64,000 nt of DNA from Actinomycetota bacterium. GTDB taxonomy: Bacteria; Actinomycetota; Actinomycetes; Nanopelagicales; Nanopelagicaceae. Within the stretch, counting starts at the first letter, position 1, and each line of letters starts with the position of its first letter. A program made the position numbers and the translations under genes. The notes under the pieces were generated by a model. The model ran no database searches. It was not told the origin of the DNA and worked only from the letters and a program-made list of their open reading frames with translations. This document shows positions 8,127 through 17,225 of the stretch, one piece after another. The stretch lies in contig JACSDF010000005.1 in NCBI GenBank assembly GCA_015660815.1, positions 1 to 64,000 of the forward strand, written 5' to 3'.

Positions 8127-8771
8127 ATGGCGCTTCACTCGACCCAAAAAATGCGACGGATAGTCGCGGAGGTCAGTGAGTTAGATAAAAAGTTTGCTCC
8201 ACTCATCGCACGACGCCCACTCTGCACGATTGGCAGAAACGCTCAAACTGAAACCAATTTTGAATCACTTGTTAGTTCAGTAATCTCACAACAGCTTGCT
8301 ACGAAAGCCGCAGACACTATTCATGCTCGTTTAGTGCTTGCGTGCAAAGGTCAGATCACGCCTCGTAAATTAGTTAAGTTGGAAGATTCGAATCTACGAG
8401 CAATAGGCGTCTCCGGTGCAAAGGCTCGCACCATAAAGGGATTATCGGCAGCGGTTATAGATCGCACCATCCCAATCGAACGTATTGATGAGATACATGA
8501 TGACCAAGAGATTTATGAGGCACTAACATCCCTCTGGGGTATTGGGCGTTGGACCGTAGAAATGTTTATGATGTTTCAATTAGGCCGGCTAGATATTTGG
8601 CCTACAGGAGATTTAGCTGTTCGCCGGGGGTGGGACATTGTTCATAAGAACAGCGAAGAAACGCTTGCTAAAGCGTTGGACTTACACGGTGAAAAGCTGC
8701 ATCCATATCGAAGTGTTGTTGCGTGGTACTGCTATCAAGCTGTGCACGAATCACGCGGTTTAGATTACTAA
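8127..8771 (+). CDS. alkA: DNA-3-methyladenine glycosylase II (AlkA-like, HhH-GPD)
   Basis: A 214-residue base-excision-repair glycosylase. It has the SVISQQLATKAADTI helix (about 51-65), the helix-hairpin-helix LWGIGRWTVEMFM (about 136-148) and the catalytic aspartate in WPTGDLAVRRG (about 156-166). It removes alkylated purines from DNA. Length matches the core HhH-GPD domain, lacking the AlkA N-terminal TBP-like domain. It probably shares an mRNA with the DUF4389 gene (3-bp gap). Its stop codon overlaps that of the convergent msrB in CTAA. Confidence 0.88.
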   Translation: MALHSTQKMRRIVAEVSELDKKFAPLIARRPLCTIGRNAQTETNFESLVSSVISQQLATKAADTIHARLVLACKGQITPRKLVKLEDSNLRAIGVSGAKARTIKGLSAAVIDRTIPIERIDEIHDDQEIYEALTSLWGIGRWTVEMFMMFQLGRLDIWPTGDLAVRRGWDIVHKNSEETLAKALDLHGEKLHPYRSVVAWYCYQAVHESRGLDY

Positions 8772-9181
8772 ATATCCTCGAGGAATAGCGAAACAGAATT
8801 TATACACCACCGCTCATCGCTTGGAACATCATAACCTTCTCCTTTGAATACATGACCTAAGTGAGATCCGCATGCAGCGCAACGCACTTCTGTTCGTACA
8901 CGTGGGAAGAGAGAGCGATCTTCTATGAGTTCTACTGCATCATCACTTGAGGGCGCATAAAAGGATGGCCATCCGCATCCAGAATGAAACTTCGTTTCGC
9001 TTTTAAAAAGTTCCGCACTGCACGCTTTACACTTATAGACACCGATTTTATCTGTATCTGTATATTCACCGGTAAATGGTCGCTCAGTTGCAGCGTTGCG
9101 CAAAACATCATACGACAATGGATCCAGTCTGGATTTGAGCTCCGTTTCGTTAACTTTTACTGGATAGGCCTTCTCGCTCAA
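8768..9181 (-). CDS. msrB: Peptide-methionine (R)-S-oxide reductase MsrB
   Basis: A 137-residue MsrB. The two structural zinc pairs are seen as YKCKACSAELF and VRCAACGSHLGHVF, the substrate loop as HSGCGWPSFY, and the catalytic cysteine in RWCINSVSL near residue 126. It reduces the R-epimer of oxidised methionine in proteins, with thioredoxin or a mycothiol system as electron source. It overlaps msrA by 4 bp (ATGA), so the two are translated together. Confidence 0.95.
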   Translation of the reverse strand: MSEKAYPVKVNETELKSRLDPLSYDVLRNAATERPFTGEYTDTDKIGVYKCKACSAELFKSETKFHSGCGWPSFYAPSSDDAVELIEDRSLFPRVRTEVRCAACGSHLGHVFKGEGYDVPSDERWCINSVSLFLEDI

Positions 9182-9705
9182 ATCGAGATTCCAATCTTTG
9201 GATATGCAACTCCCGTGCTTGAATGACAGTCATAACCAAGTGGATTCTTTTTTAAATACTTTTGGTGATAATCCTCAGCCAGGAAATACTCAACTCCATC
9301 GGCGCTAATAATTTCTGTTGCTATCTCATCTAATCCGTTAGCTGTCAGCACTCCTTGGTACACATCACGCGAAGATACCGCGGTGACATACTGTTCGGGA
9401 GTTGTCGTAAATATAGAGCTGCGGTACTGGGTTCCGATGTCACCACCCTGTTGATTCAACGATGTTGGATCATGCATCGTCCAAAACTCTTCCAATAAAC
9501 GTTGATAAGAAATCTTTGATTCATCAAAGCTTACTTTCACCATTTCGGCATGACCAGTAGTTCCGGTGCAGACTTCTTCATATGAGGGGTTCTTAACTAT
9601 CCCACCCATGTATCCGACAGATGTTTCAGTAACTCCGGGCATCTGCCAGAAACGGCGCTCAGCACCCCAAAAACATCCAGTTCCGAAATATGCGATTGAA
9701 CTCAT
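9178..9705 (-). CDS. msrA: Peptide-methionine (S)-S-oxide reductase MsrA
   Basis: A 175-residue MsrA with the catalytic GCFWGAERRFW motif at residues 9-19, the YMGG turn, and GHAEMVKV and ITTEISxA-type substrate-binding stretches downstream. It reduces the S-epimer of methionine sulfoxide. Start taken at the ATG at 9705 (MSSIAYFGTGCFWG), consistent with the family; a longer open frame exists. It is the first gene of the msrA-msrB pair and probably has its own promoter just upstream, in the 68 bp before the tRNA gene. Confidence 0.92.
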   Translation of the reverse strand: MSSIAYFGTGCFWGAERRFWQMPGVTETSVGYMGGIVKNPSYEEVCTGTTGHAEMVKVSFDESKISYQRLLEEFWTMHDPTSLNQQGGDIGTQYRSSIFTTTPEQYVTAVSSRDVYQGVLTANGLDEIATEIISADGVEYFLAEDYHQKYLKKNPLGYDCHSSTGVAYPKIGISI

Positions 9706-9773
9706 AAGCGTAATTCTTACAGTTTCGCAACTAATGTGCACCCGCTGATAACCTTGAAGCACTCACCCCATGA

Positions 9774-9845
9774 GCCCCCGTAGCTCAGGGGATAGAGCAC
9801 CGCCCTCCGGAGGCGGGTGCGCAGGTTCGATTCCTGTCGGGGGCA
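9774..9845 (+). tRNA. tRNA-Arg (anticodon CCG)
   Basis: A complete cloverleaf: acceptor arms GCCCCCG / CGGGGGC, D-arm GCTC...GAGC, anticodon stem CCGCC/GGCGG with loop CTCCGGA giving anticodon CCG, a short variable region and T-arm GCAGG-TTCGATT-CCTGT. The discriminator base is A and the CCA tail is not encoded. It reads CGG arginine codons. Confidence 0.95.
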
Positions 9846-9889
9846 CACGCGATATATATCACGATGTAATCGGAAATCTCTTTGCCTAT

Positions 9890-9906
9890 CTCCTTGTTTA
9901 AAGGAG
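9890..9906 (+). promoter_or_regulatory. Hairpin in the tRNA-Arg / whiB1 intergenic region
   Basis: CTCCTT-GTTTA-AAGGAG forms a 6-bp stem with a 5-nt loop about 105 bp before whiB1. There is no T-tract, so it is not a classical terminator; it could be a leader structure of whiB1 or part of tRNA 3' processing. The rest of the 166-bp gap holds the whiB1 promoter, not clearly resolved. Confidence 0.3.
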
Positions 9907-10011
9907 GAGAAGACGAGAGAATTATCCTCTTGCGCAGAGAATGTGGGCGTATTAACAAAGAAGTGATAGCGAATGAGGCCTCGCCAAAACGGGGCTAGAG
10001 GAGGCACGCAG

Positions 10012-10281
10012 ATGGATTGGCGACATAAATCGGCCTGCCGCGATGAAGATCCAGAACTCTTCTTCCCAGTTGGAAATACGGGACCTGCAATCTCTCAAAT
10101 TGAAGAGGCGAAAAAAGTCTGTAATCGATGCATCGTAAAGGATGCATGTTTGGCCTGGGCGCTTGAGAGCGGACAGGACGCTGGAGTGTGGGGTGGTTTA
10201 TCTGAGGATGAGCGTCGAGCACTTAAACGTCGCGCAGCGCGCAATCGTGCCCGTCTGCAGGAGCAGCAGAACTCTTTCTAA
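10012..10281 (+). CDS. whiB1: WhiB1-type iron-sulfur transcriptional regulator
   Basis: An 89-residue WhiB protein closely resembling WhiB1/WblE. The 4Fe-4S cysteines are in SACRDEDPELFF (first Cys) and the VCNRCIVKDAC triad, followed by the GVWGGLSEDERRALKRR turn and basic C-terminal segment that binds DNA and sigma-A. In mycobacteria WhiB1 is essential and nitric-oxide sensitive. I take the ATG at 10012, which has GGAGG 8-10 nt upstream, over longer readings. The adjacent convergent kinase is PdtaS-like, the same neighbour as in Mycobacterium (Rv3219/Rv3220c), which supports orthology. Confidence 0.93.
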   Translation: MDWRHKSACRDEDPELFFPVGNTGPAISQIEEAKKVCNRCIVKDACLAWALESGQDAGVWGGLSEDERRALKRRAARNRARLQEQQNSF

Positions 10282-10295
10282 CTCTCATCCGCCCT

Positions 10296-11765
10296 TTACA
10301 GCGGAAAACGCAGTGAAGCAGTAGTGCCAGCATCCGTGGATGATAATCGTAAAACACCTTTGAGTTCATTCTCAGTGAGCGTACGAACAATTTGTAAACC
10401 TAAATGTGCAGAAGTTGCTAAATCAAATCCCTCAGGTAATCCAATTCCATCATCAACGATTGTGATTACGCACTCATTGCTATACCGCGCCAGATTAATG
10501 TATAAAGTCGATCCCTTTTCAGCTAACCCATGTTCTAGAGCATTGTGCATTAATTCAGTGATTACTAATGAGAGAGGAGTTGCAAGCCGTGACTCCAAAG
10601 AACCGAGTTCGCCATTTCGTTCAATTGAAAGTTCGCCCATTCGAGGGCTTAGCTCTAGCGCATGTGTGATTAAACTGGTCAATACCAGGTCAAAGGCTAC
10701 GTCACTCTCACTACTGCTTGAAAGAGTTTCATGCACCAGAGCAATCGATGCGATTCGACGCACGGCCTCATTTAGGGCCGAGGCCGCTCCTGGATCTTCA
10801 ATACGTCGTGCCTGAAGTCGTAAAAGCGCTGAAACAGTTTGAAGATTATTTTTGACTCGGTGATGAATTTCGCGGATTGTTGCATCCTTAGTAACTAGTT
10901 CACGATCACGACGCCGAAGTTCTGTGACATTCTGGAGCAACACAATAGCTCCAATACGATCATCACCGACAAGCAAGGGAAGCACAAGCAAATCGATTGT
11001 CGCACCTTGATTATCAATCTCCACACGACGCAAAACTTTGCCATTTAATCTGGTCTTGATTCCTTCCTCTTGTGCATCAGGGGAATTCTTGAAGACCGCC
11101 TCAGCTACATCTCCAAGTTTGTGGTTTTCAATCTCACTCTTCCAACCCATTCGGCTAAAAGCAGAGCGCGCATTTGGGCTTGCAAAAGAAATTACCCCAT
11201 TTACATCAAGTCGAATTAAGCCATCGCCAACGCGGGGAACTGGCTCAAAGAGAGAGCCCGCATTTCGGTAGGGAAATGATCCCTCTGCAACCATTCGATA
11301 GAGCGAATGAGCAATCTCTCGGTAGTTAAGTTCAAGCGCCCCTGGTGATCTCATTAAATCAGAGTTTCGATGGCGAGAAATCACGGCAATAACCGCCCCA
11401 TCGAAAAATACAGGCACGGTCTCTTCCTTAATCAATACTTCGCCAACTCTTTCAGGCTCAGATGTTCGAATAATTTCGCCGCTTGATAGCGCTTCGTCAA
11501 TCTGACTCCTGCTACCCCATGTCACTTCATTCCCTATCACATCATCCATAAAAACAGTCGCTGCGGTAGTTGGGCGTATATGTGCGACAGCAACATGCCC
11601 GGTCGGCCATAATTTCACATCTTTGCGAATAGGAACCCAGAGGATGAGATCGGCAAAAGAGAGGTCTGAAAGAAGTTGCCAATCTGCAACCAACTCTCGA
11701 AGTCGATGAGCTTGATCGATTGTTATTGAACTTCGACCATGAATGAGAGTTTCAAATTGCTGCAT
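10296..11765 (-). CDS. pdtaS: PdtaS-type sensor histidine kinase (GAF-PAS-HisKA_2-HATPase)
   Basis: A 489-residue soluble histidine kinase. It has an N-terminal GAF-like domain (about 1-150), a PAS domain (about 170-290, GVISFASPNARSAF), a HisKA_2 dimerisation helix with the phospho-acceptor in REIHHRVKNNLQTVSALLRL, and a HATPase domain with NALEHG and DDGIGLP. In mycobacteria PdtaS signals to the RNA-binding antiterminator PdtaR and senses copper/nitric oxide. No transmembrane segment is visible and no PdtaR lies in the window. Start set at the ATG at 11765 (MQQFETL), 2 bp after the DUF6912 stop, so the two genes are likely co-transcribed. Confidence 0.9.
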   Translation of the reverse strand: MQQFETLIHGRSSITIDQAHRLRELVADWQLLSDLSFADLILWVPIRKDVKLWPTGHVAVAHIRPTTAATVFMDDVIGNEVTWGSRSQIDEALSSGEIIRTSEPERVGEVLIKEETVPVFFDGAVIAVISRHRNSDLMRSPGALELNYREIAHSLYRMVAEGSFPYRNAGSLFEPVPRVGDGLIRLDVNGVISFASPNARSAFSRMGWKSEIENHKLGDVAEAVFKNSPDAQEEGIKTRLNGKVLRRVEIDNQGATIDLLVLPLLVGDDRIGAIVLLQNVTELRRRDRELVTKDATIREIHHRVKNNLQTVSALLRLQARRIEDPGAASALNEAVRRIASIALVHETLSSSSESDVAFDLVLTSLITHALELSPRMGELSIERNGELGSLESRLATPLSLVITELMHNALEHGLAEKGSTLYINLARYSNECVITIVDDGIGLPEGFDLATSAHLGLQIVRTLTENELKGVLRLSSTDAGTTASLRFPL

Positions 11766-11767
11766 CG

Positions 11768-12154
11768 TTATAACCAGTTTTGTAACTCTTGAGATATCTC
11801 CTGAGTTGCAAACCACAGTAATTCATCTTCGTCGGCATATGAGATTAAAGCACATTGAACTTGGTTCCATCTAAGTGGAGAATTTAACGTTAAGGATGCT
11901 TCCTGGCTTTCACCACCCTGAGAACTTTCAAGCTCTAGTGCTAAAACAATTCCTGGTGAAGTTTCAGATGTACGAAGGTCAAGCGCTGCCTCTCCGGCCT
12001 TCCATGAAAGGAGATATTCAAGCTCTTCCTCATCACACTCAAGATTCTCACTAACAAAAGACTCTGTAGGTGCAAAAACTATGGCTGCATCAAAACTGCC
12101 CGACTTCAAAAATTCTAAGAGATCGCTATGAAGTATTGGAAGATAAGCGCGCAT
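11768..12154 (-). CDS. DUF6912-like actinobacterial protein
   Basis: A 128-residue acidic soluble protein. The start MRAYLPILHSDLLEFL and the internal DEEELEYLLSWKAGEAAL resemble the actinobacterial DUF6912 family, which has no known function. No catalytic motif is visible. It starts leaderless (TACTAT box 6 nt upstream) and ends 2 bp before the PdtaS-type kinase gene, so it may be involved in or simply co-expressed with that pathway. Family assignment is from memory of the pattern and moderate. Confidence 0.65.
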   Translation of the reverse strand: MRAYLPILHSDLLEFLKSGSFDAAIVFAPTESFVSENLECDEEELEYLLSWKAGEAALDLRTSETSPGIVLALELESSQGGESQEASLTLNSPLRWNQVQCALISYADEDELLWFATQEISQELQNWL

Positions 12155-12157
12155 GCA

Positions 12158-12170
12158 CTAATAGTATTAG
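12158..12170 (-). promoter_or_regulatory. 13-bp palindrome over leaderless -10 box of DUF6912 gene
   Basis: CTAATA-C-TATTAG is a perfect 6-1-6 inverted repeat filling the 19 bp between genes. It contains TACTAT (12161-12166), which ends 6 nt before the ATG at 12154. Confidence 0.45.
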
Positions 12171-12173
12171 ATA

Positions 12174-13274
12174 TCAGTGCTCTATCTCACTGGCCATCTT
12201 GGCGATAGATTTTCGTAGGTTAGAGCGATCATTTGCCTCAATCAAGGTCGATTTCTGACTTTCTGCCAAATGTACTGCACGGGAATCTCGGGCTATGAAC
12301 CGAACATTTAATGGTCGAAGTGGTGTTGTAATCGCTAAGAATCTAACCTCTTCATCTGTTCCTTTGCGCCCCGGCGAACGCATGTTGAGAGTAAAACTAA
12401 GTCCACTTCTAATTGAGGTTGTTTCGATCAATGCACTGACTTGCTCAAGTCGATGAAACCCTAGGACATCAGGGCGCGCAACAACCATTAGTTCATCTCC
12501 TAGATCGCATGTCCATGTTGTGACTGTCGATGTCCATCGACGGTCTGTCAACCGATTTGATAATCCAGATATCGATCCGAGATCGATAATAATTCTGTCA
12601 AATGAATCAGTCGCACTCTCCATAAGTGCTTGTACTGATGTCACTTGGTCTTGAGTTATTTCAGCGATCGAAAGCATAGGAGCTATGGTTCGCCACCCTG
12701 CCTCGCTCTTAACGTTTCGAAGTGCAAGCAATGCTGCAATGGATGGTGCACGGAAATTTGCATCAATGAGCAGCGTTGATTTTTCGAGAACACTTAGCTC
12801 CATTGCGATGTTGATGGCTAAGGTTGTACAGCCAGTATTACTGCCAGCAGAGCCGATAGCTAGAACGTGTGCTTTTCGCTTCTTATTCTGCATTTGTGTG
12901 CTTTGACGCAGCATGGGAGCACGGACAAATCCTCGAACTAGGCTAACTAAATCAGTATCGCTCTTTGGAAGTCTATGCATCTCCCCCAAGTAAGAATCTT
13001 CACTAGGTGTTTCAGAAAACCCCACGACCTGTTTCACTCGTAAGGTGATTGCATCAATGCGTTCCCGAGTTACTCCCGACAAATCTGGGGCGAAGATTAG
13101 CATGGCAGTCTCAGCACGCTCTGAATTATGGTGAATGAAATTCTCAAGAGAATCGATATCAATTGCCCGAAAAACAACGTTCCAACCTTGCGCAAAGAGA
13201 GTGCTGGCTATAAATCCCTCTGTCGTTGCGCTAGCGATAGCAGTAATCACCGTTGGAAGTTCGAGATCAGACAT
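12174..13274 (-). CDS. CpaE/TadZ-like MinD-family protein with altered P-loop
   Basis: A 366-residue protein with an N-terminal receiver-like region (about 1-110) and a C-terminal MinD/ParA-type domain beginning HVLAIGSAGSNTGCTTLAIN (about 135-154), followed by TLLIDANFRAPSIAALL and RIIIDLGSISG (Walker B-like). The Walker A lysine of GKTT is replaced (GCTT), as is the signature lysine, so ATP hydrolysis is doubtful. CpaE/TadZ proteins place Flp/Tad pili or secretion machines; actinobacteria also carry a related ATPase-SAF pair without pilus genes. It overlaps the upstream SAF gene by 8 bp. Confidence 0.75.
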   Translation of the reverse strand: MSDLELPTVITAIASATTEGFIASTLFAQGWNVVFRAIDIDSLENFIHHNSERAETAMLIFAPDLSGVTRERIDAITLRVKQVVGFSETPSEDSYLGEMHRLPKSDTDLVSLVRGFVRAPMLRQSTQMQNKKRKAHVLAIGSAGSNTGCTTLAINIAMELSVLEKSTLLIDANFRAPSIAALLALRNVKSEAGWRTIAPMLSIAEITQDQVTSVQALMESATDSFDRIIIDLGSISGLSNRLTDRRWTSTVTTWTCDLGDELMVVARPDVLGFHRLEQVSALIETTSIRSGLSFTLNMRSPGRKGTDEEVRFLAITTPLRPLNVRFIARDSRAVHLAESQKSTLIEANDRSNLRKSIAKMASEIEH

Positions 13275-13866
13275 GAGAGCGAACTATAACTAAACGTCCG
13301 TGAGTGGTTGCAGTCAGTAACCGTAAAACTTGTGTCTCCTCAACAGAGACGGTCAAAGCGGCATCGGTACCAAAATTTTTACTACTTTGATCAAAGTTTA
13401 GGAGTATTACTCCACCTAAGATTAGAACTGGCTGCACGGGCAATTCTCCATTTTGACTATCGATTACCCAATAGATATCGAGTGCTTCACCAACTTGAAT
13501 CCCTGCAGCAAGATCTACACTTCGAATGCTCACTGGGACCGCGCTTGCCGCCGGGAGATTACTAGTCGAATTCACATCTTGGTTATTTAGTATTTCGCCA
13601 GCTTCGATCTTCGTAACCACCACTAAACCTCGTGGATCGTCGATAGAACTTAAGTACAGCGAGGCGTTTGAACCCAAATCTAGACGTTCACGATGTATAT
13701 CTCCGGACACAATCTGGTGTCCAGGAGCCATGCTTGCAGTTGCGACCCAGTAGTCACCGCCCCGTTGGGATAGGAAAGTGAGAGCGAATGCAGAAAGGAA
13801 GGATGCTCCGATCAAAGTGAGGGCCAAGGGGGTGCGAGACCTTGAGAAATCTTTTTTATGTGACAT
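13267..13866 (-). CDS. SAF-domain membrane protein (CpaB/RcpC-like)
   Basis: A 199-residue protein with one N-terminal transmembrane helix (LALTLIGASFLSAFALTFL, about 14-32) and a SAF domain (about 40-110, with APGHQIVSGDIHRERLDLG and GLVVVTKIEAGEILNNQDV), then a beta-rich C-terminal region resembling RcpC/CpaB. It is predicted to be anchored with the SAF domain outside the cytoplasm, where CpaB-type proteins bind peptidoglycan or gate pilus secretins. It is the first gene of a pair with the CpaE-like protein (8-bp overlap). No pilin, CpaF or TadBC genes are in the window. Confidence 0.72.
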   Translation of the reverse strand: MSHKKDFSRSRTPLALTLIGASFLSAFALTFLSQRGGDYWVATASMAPGHQIVSGDIHRERLDLGSNASLYLSSIDDPRGLVVVTKIEAGEILNNQDVNSTSNLPAASAVPVSIRSVDLAAGIQVGEALDIYWVIDSQNGELPVQPVLILGGVILLNFDQSSKNFGTDAALTVSVEETQVLRLLTATTHGRLVIVRSHV

Positions 13867-13913
13867 AGCGAGAACTCAATGCCATTCCCGTAATACCTAT
13901 CTCACTTTATCCA

Positions 13914-13935
13914 CACTCATCCATATGTATGAGTG
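13914..13935. promoter_or_regulatory. 22-bp near-perfect palindrome between divergent genes
   Basis: CACTCAT-C-CATATG-T-ATGAGTG; only one of eleven base pairs mismatches. It lies between the SAF gene (minus) and the Rv3235-family gene (plus) and looks like a dimeric repressor site. It has no T-tract. Confidence 0.4.
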
Positions 13936-13989
13936 AATCTCGACCTATTGGTTGAGGAGATTCCATGCGTAAAGGATGAATCTAGCTCC

Positions 13990-14517
13990 ATGACTACCAA
14001 CCCGAACTTCAACGAGTTACCCACATTCAATGCAATCACACTGACCGCCATTTCCAGTGATGAGAATGAAGATTGGCTACACCCTATCCTTGAAATTTTT
14101 CGGCCCCGCCCGCTTCCAGTGCTTCAAAAAACGAGCAAACTCTATCTAGTACCCAGCAGCTTCGATGATGAATTTGATCCTGATTTTGCGCCTGAACCAA
14201 CCTCTTCTCAAGATCTGCCAGAGTTAAAGGAGTGGTGCACAAATTTCGCTCGGAATGTTCTCGAAATTTATGCTGGACGACGAGCACCTGGGCAGTTAAC
14301 CAAAACTTTTCATCATCGAATCTTTAATGAATTGCTTAAAAATTCCGGCAGCGAAAAGGAAATAGGACACATTAGAAAAGTGCATATTGACGAACCACTA
14401 GATGGTGTCTGTGAAGCGACCGTTACTGTTCGATTCGGTAATCGCTTACGCGCGCTTACCTTCCGATTTGAAGGTGTTGACGGTCGCTGGCTCTGTACTG
14501 CCCTCTCACTGCTTTAA
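13990..14517 (+). CDS. Rv3235-family protein (DUF6459)
   Basis: A 175-residue protein whose C-terminal half matches the actinobacterial Rv3235 family: [19 protein letters not shown], then [19 protein letters not shown], ending [14 protein letters not shown]. Function is unknown; the gene sits near secA in many Actinobacteria, as here. I choose the ATG at 13990 with AAGGA about 12 nt upstream; the alternative GTG at 13933 would put the start inside a 22-bp palindrome. Its stop overlaps the secA stop by 4 bp (TTAA). Confidence 0.75.
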   Translation: MTTNPNFNELPTFNAITLTAISSDENEDWLHPILEIFRPRPLPVLQKTSKLYLVPSSFDDEFDPDFAPEPTSSQDLPELKEWCTNFARNVLEIYAGRRAPGQLTKTFHHRIFNELLKNSGSEKEIGHIRKVHIDEPLDGVCEATVTVRFGNRLRALTFRFEGVDGRWLCTALSLL

Positions 14518-17186
14518 GCTGCGCCGTGACAACGCTTAAACTTCTTTCCAGATCCGCAAGGGCATGGTGCATTCCTAGAGACCTGGCCGGTGGTTTTAAC
14601 TCCAGTTTCGTCGGCGGCCGTGTACTGCAAACCTGATGCCGGAAGGGGTTTTGCTTCAAGGCCGACCCCAGAGACCTCATTGCTTGAAGCTTCAACGGTG
14701 ATTTCAATATTGAAAAGAAAACTGGCGATCTCTTCCTTGATTGCATCCATCATCGCGGAAAAAAGTTCATATCCCTCACGTTGATATTCAACCAATGGAT
14801 CGCGTTGAGCCATTGCACGAAGCCCAATTCCCTCTTGAAGATAATCCATTTCATATAAGTGTTCGCGCCACTTTTTGTCTAGAACTGAAAGTAATACCTT
14901 ACGCTCCAACTCGCGCATAACTTCGGCACCAAGATCTTCTTCACGTGAGGCATATGCTTTTTCGCAATCCTCAATGATTCGTGCAGTCAGATAATCTGCA
15001 TCTAGAGCATCACGCGACCCAACCGAAGCGATTAAATCTTCAATGGTAAATGAGATTGGATAAATAGTCTTTAGTGCATTCCAGAGGGTATCTAAGTCCC
15101 ATTCTTCGGCATAGCCATTTGACGTTGCAATCGTTACGTATGCCGTCAAAGTCTCATGAACAAAATCCGCTACCTGCGCTTTAATATCTTGTCCTTCAAT
15201 CACTAACCGGCGCTCACCATATACAACTTGTCTCTGGCGATTCATAACATCGTCGTATTTCAAAACATTCTTTCGCATTTCAAAGTTCTGAGCTTCGACC
15301 TGAGTTTGAGCCGAACGAATTGCATTACTTACCATCTTGGATTCAATAGGTGCATCTTCAGGAATGCCAGCTGCGGTCAAAAATCGCTCAACCATTCCCG
15401 AGTTAAATCGACGCATGAGCTCATCCTGCAAAGAGAGATAGAAGCGAGACTCTCCCGGATCTCCTTGCCGACCTGAACGTCCGCGTAATTGATTGTCGAT
15501 ACGGCGAGATTCGTGACGTTCGGTTCCTAAAACATAGAGGCCGCCCAATGCAATTACATCTTCGTGGCCTTTAGTAACAGCGGCTTTCTGTCGTGCGATT
15601 TCAGATGGCCAAGCAGCTTCATACTCATCTGCATTTTCTACAGGAGAAATTCCGCGACGTTGAAGTTCGAAATCTGCCATGAACTCTGGGTTTCCACCAA
15701 GCATAATGTCAGTACCTCGACCGGCCATATTTGTCGCCACAGTAACTGCGCCTAAAGTTCCAGCGCGGGCAATTATCGCCGCTTCGCGTTCATGATGCTT
15801 AGCATTTAGCACTTCATGAGGTACACCTGATTTGCGGAGAAATGCCGAGAGCTCTTCTGATTTTTCAACACTGACGGTTCCAACCAACACTGGTTGTCCC
15901 TTACGATGTTTTTCGGCAATGTCAGCCGTGACTGCTGCAAATTTACCTTCTTCAGATTTATACACTAAATCAGCTTGATCAATTCGAATCATTTCACGAT
16001 TAGTTGGAATAGGAACGACACCGAGTTTATAAATCTGATAGAACTCTGATGCCTCGGTCATCGCCGTACCGGTCATGCCAGATAATTTGGAATATAGGCG
16101 GAAATAGTTTTGTAAAGTGATCGTCGCTAAGGTCTGATTTTCATCCTTAATTTCAATTCGTTCTTTAGCCTCTAGCGCTTGGTGTAAGCCTTCACTGTAG
16201 CGACGCCCCGCCAACATGCGCCCAGTGTGCTCATCAACAATTAAGAGCTCACCATTCATCACAACATAGTCTTTATCGCGCTTAAATAATTCTTTAGCGC
16301 GCACAGCATTATTTAAGTAGCCAATCATTGGTGTATTCGCTGCTTCATAAAGATTACCAATTTGCAGCAATTCTTCAACTCTCGTAACACCTTCTTCTAG
16401 AATTCCAACAGTCTTCTTCTTTTCATCCACTTCATAGTGCACGTTTCGTTGCAATTTTCCAACATGATTTGCAAATTCGACGTACCACTTGGTCGCTTTA
16501 TCTGCAGGTCCACTGATAATCAAAGGTGTCCGAGCTTCATCAATTAAAATTGAGTCGACCTCATCGACTACGGCAAAGAAGTGATCTCTCTGAACACACT
16601 CTTCGAGTGACCACGCCATATTGTCACGAAGATAATCGAAACCAAACTCATTATTAGTTCCATATGTAATATCGGCTAAGTACGCTTCGCGCCGCTCGGA
16701 AGGTGTCATATTGGCAAGAATTACGCCAACTTTTAATCCTAAGAAACGGTGGATACGGCCCATCCACTCACTATCGCGCTCGGCTAAATAATCGTTTGTT
16801 GTAACAACATGCACACCTCGACCGGCGAGGGCATTTAAATACGACGGTAACGTCGCTACGAGTGTCTTTCCTTCACCTGTGCGCATCTCAGCGATATTGC
16901 CCCTATGAAGCGCGGCACCACCCATTATCTGAACGTCGTAATGGCGTTGGCCTAGAGTCCTCTTGGCCGCCTCGCGAACAACTGCGAAGGCTTCAGGAAG
17001 TAACTCCTCAAGAGTTTCACCATCTGTGAAACGCTTCTGGAGTTCAGGAGTCTGCGCTCGAAGTTGCTCATCTGAGAGTGCGCTGATTCGTGCTTCATGT
17101 CCATTGACAAGATCGACAACTTTGCCGAGTTCACGAAGTAAGCGCCCTTCACCGGCACGCATAATTCTGTCAAAAAACGCTGGCAT
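14514..17186 (-). CDS. secA: Preprotein translocase ATPase SecA
   Basis: An 890-residue SecA, the motor of Sec protein export. It shows the DEAD-type motor motifs MRTGEGKTL (Walker A), [20 protein letters not shown] (Walker B region), the second motor domain with [11 protein letters not shown] and [13 protein letters not shown], and a C-terminal zinc motif [17 protein letters not shown]. Start set at the ATG at 17186, with AAGGG 7 nt upstream; a GTG lies one codon earlier. A TATGTT box upstream is a plausible -10. The zinc tail suggests housekeeping SecA1. Confidence 0.98.
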   Translation of the reverse strand: MPAFFDRIMRAGEGRLLRELGKVVDLVNGHEARISALSDEQLRAQTPELQKRFTDGETLEELLPEAFAVVREAAKRTLGQRHYDVQIMGGAALHRGNIAEMRTGEGKTLVATLPSYLNALAGRGVHVVTTNDYLAERDSEWMGRIHRFLGLKVGVILANMTPSERREAYLADITYGTNNEFGFDYLRDNMAWSLEECVQRDHFFAVVDEVDSILIDEARTPLIISGPADKATKWYVEFANHVGKLQRNVHYEVDEKKKTVGILEEGVTRVEELLQIGNLYEAANTPMIGYLNNAVRAKELFKRDKDYVVMNGELLIVDEHTGRMLAGRRYSEGLHQALEAKERIEIKDENQTLATITLQNYFRLYSKLSGMTGTAMTEASEFYQIYKLGVVPIPTNREMIRIDQADLVYKSEEGKFAAVTADIAEKHRKGQPVLVGTVSVEKSEELSAFLRKSGVPHEVLNAKHHEREAAIIARAGTLGAVTVATNMAGRGTDIMLGGNPEFMADFELQRRGISPVENADEYEAAWPSEIARQKAAVTKGHEDVIALGGLYVLGTERHESRRIDNQLRGRSGRQGDPGESRFYLSLQDELMRRFNSGMVERFLTAAGIPEDAPIESKMVSNAIRSAQTQVEAQNFEMRKNVLKYDDVMNRQRQVVYGERRLVIEGQDIKAQVADFVHETLTAYVTIATSNGYAEEWDLDTLWNALKTIYPISFTIEDLIASVGSRDALDADYLTARIIEDCEKAYASREEDLGAEVMRELERKVLLSVLDKKWREHLYEMDYLQEGIGLRAMAQRDPLVEYQREGYELFSAMMDAIKEEIASFLFNIEITVEASSNEVSGVGLEAKPLPASGLQYTAADETGVKTTGQVSRNAPCPCGSGKKFKRCHGAA

Positions 17187-17225
17187 CACTGGCCCTTTCG
17201 CACAACATAGCTTGAATCAACTCTC

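Noticed and set aside
9890-9906. Hairpin after tRNA-Arg as an intrinsic terminator
   Set aside because: No run of T follows the stem.
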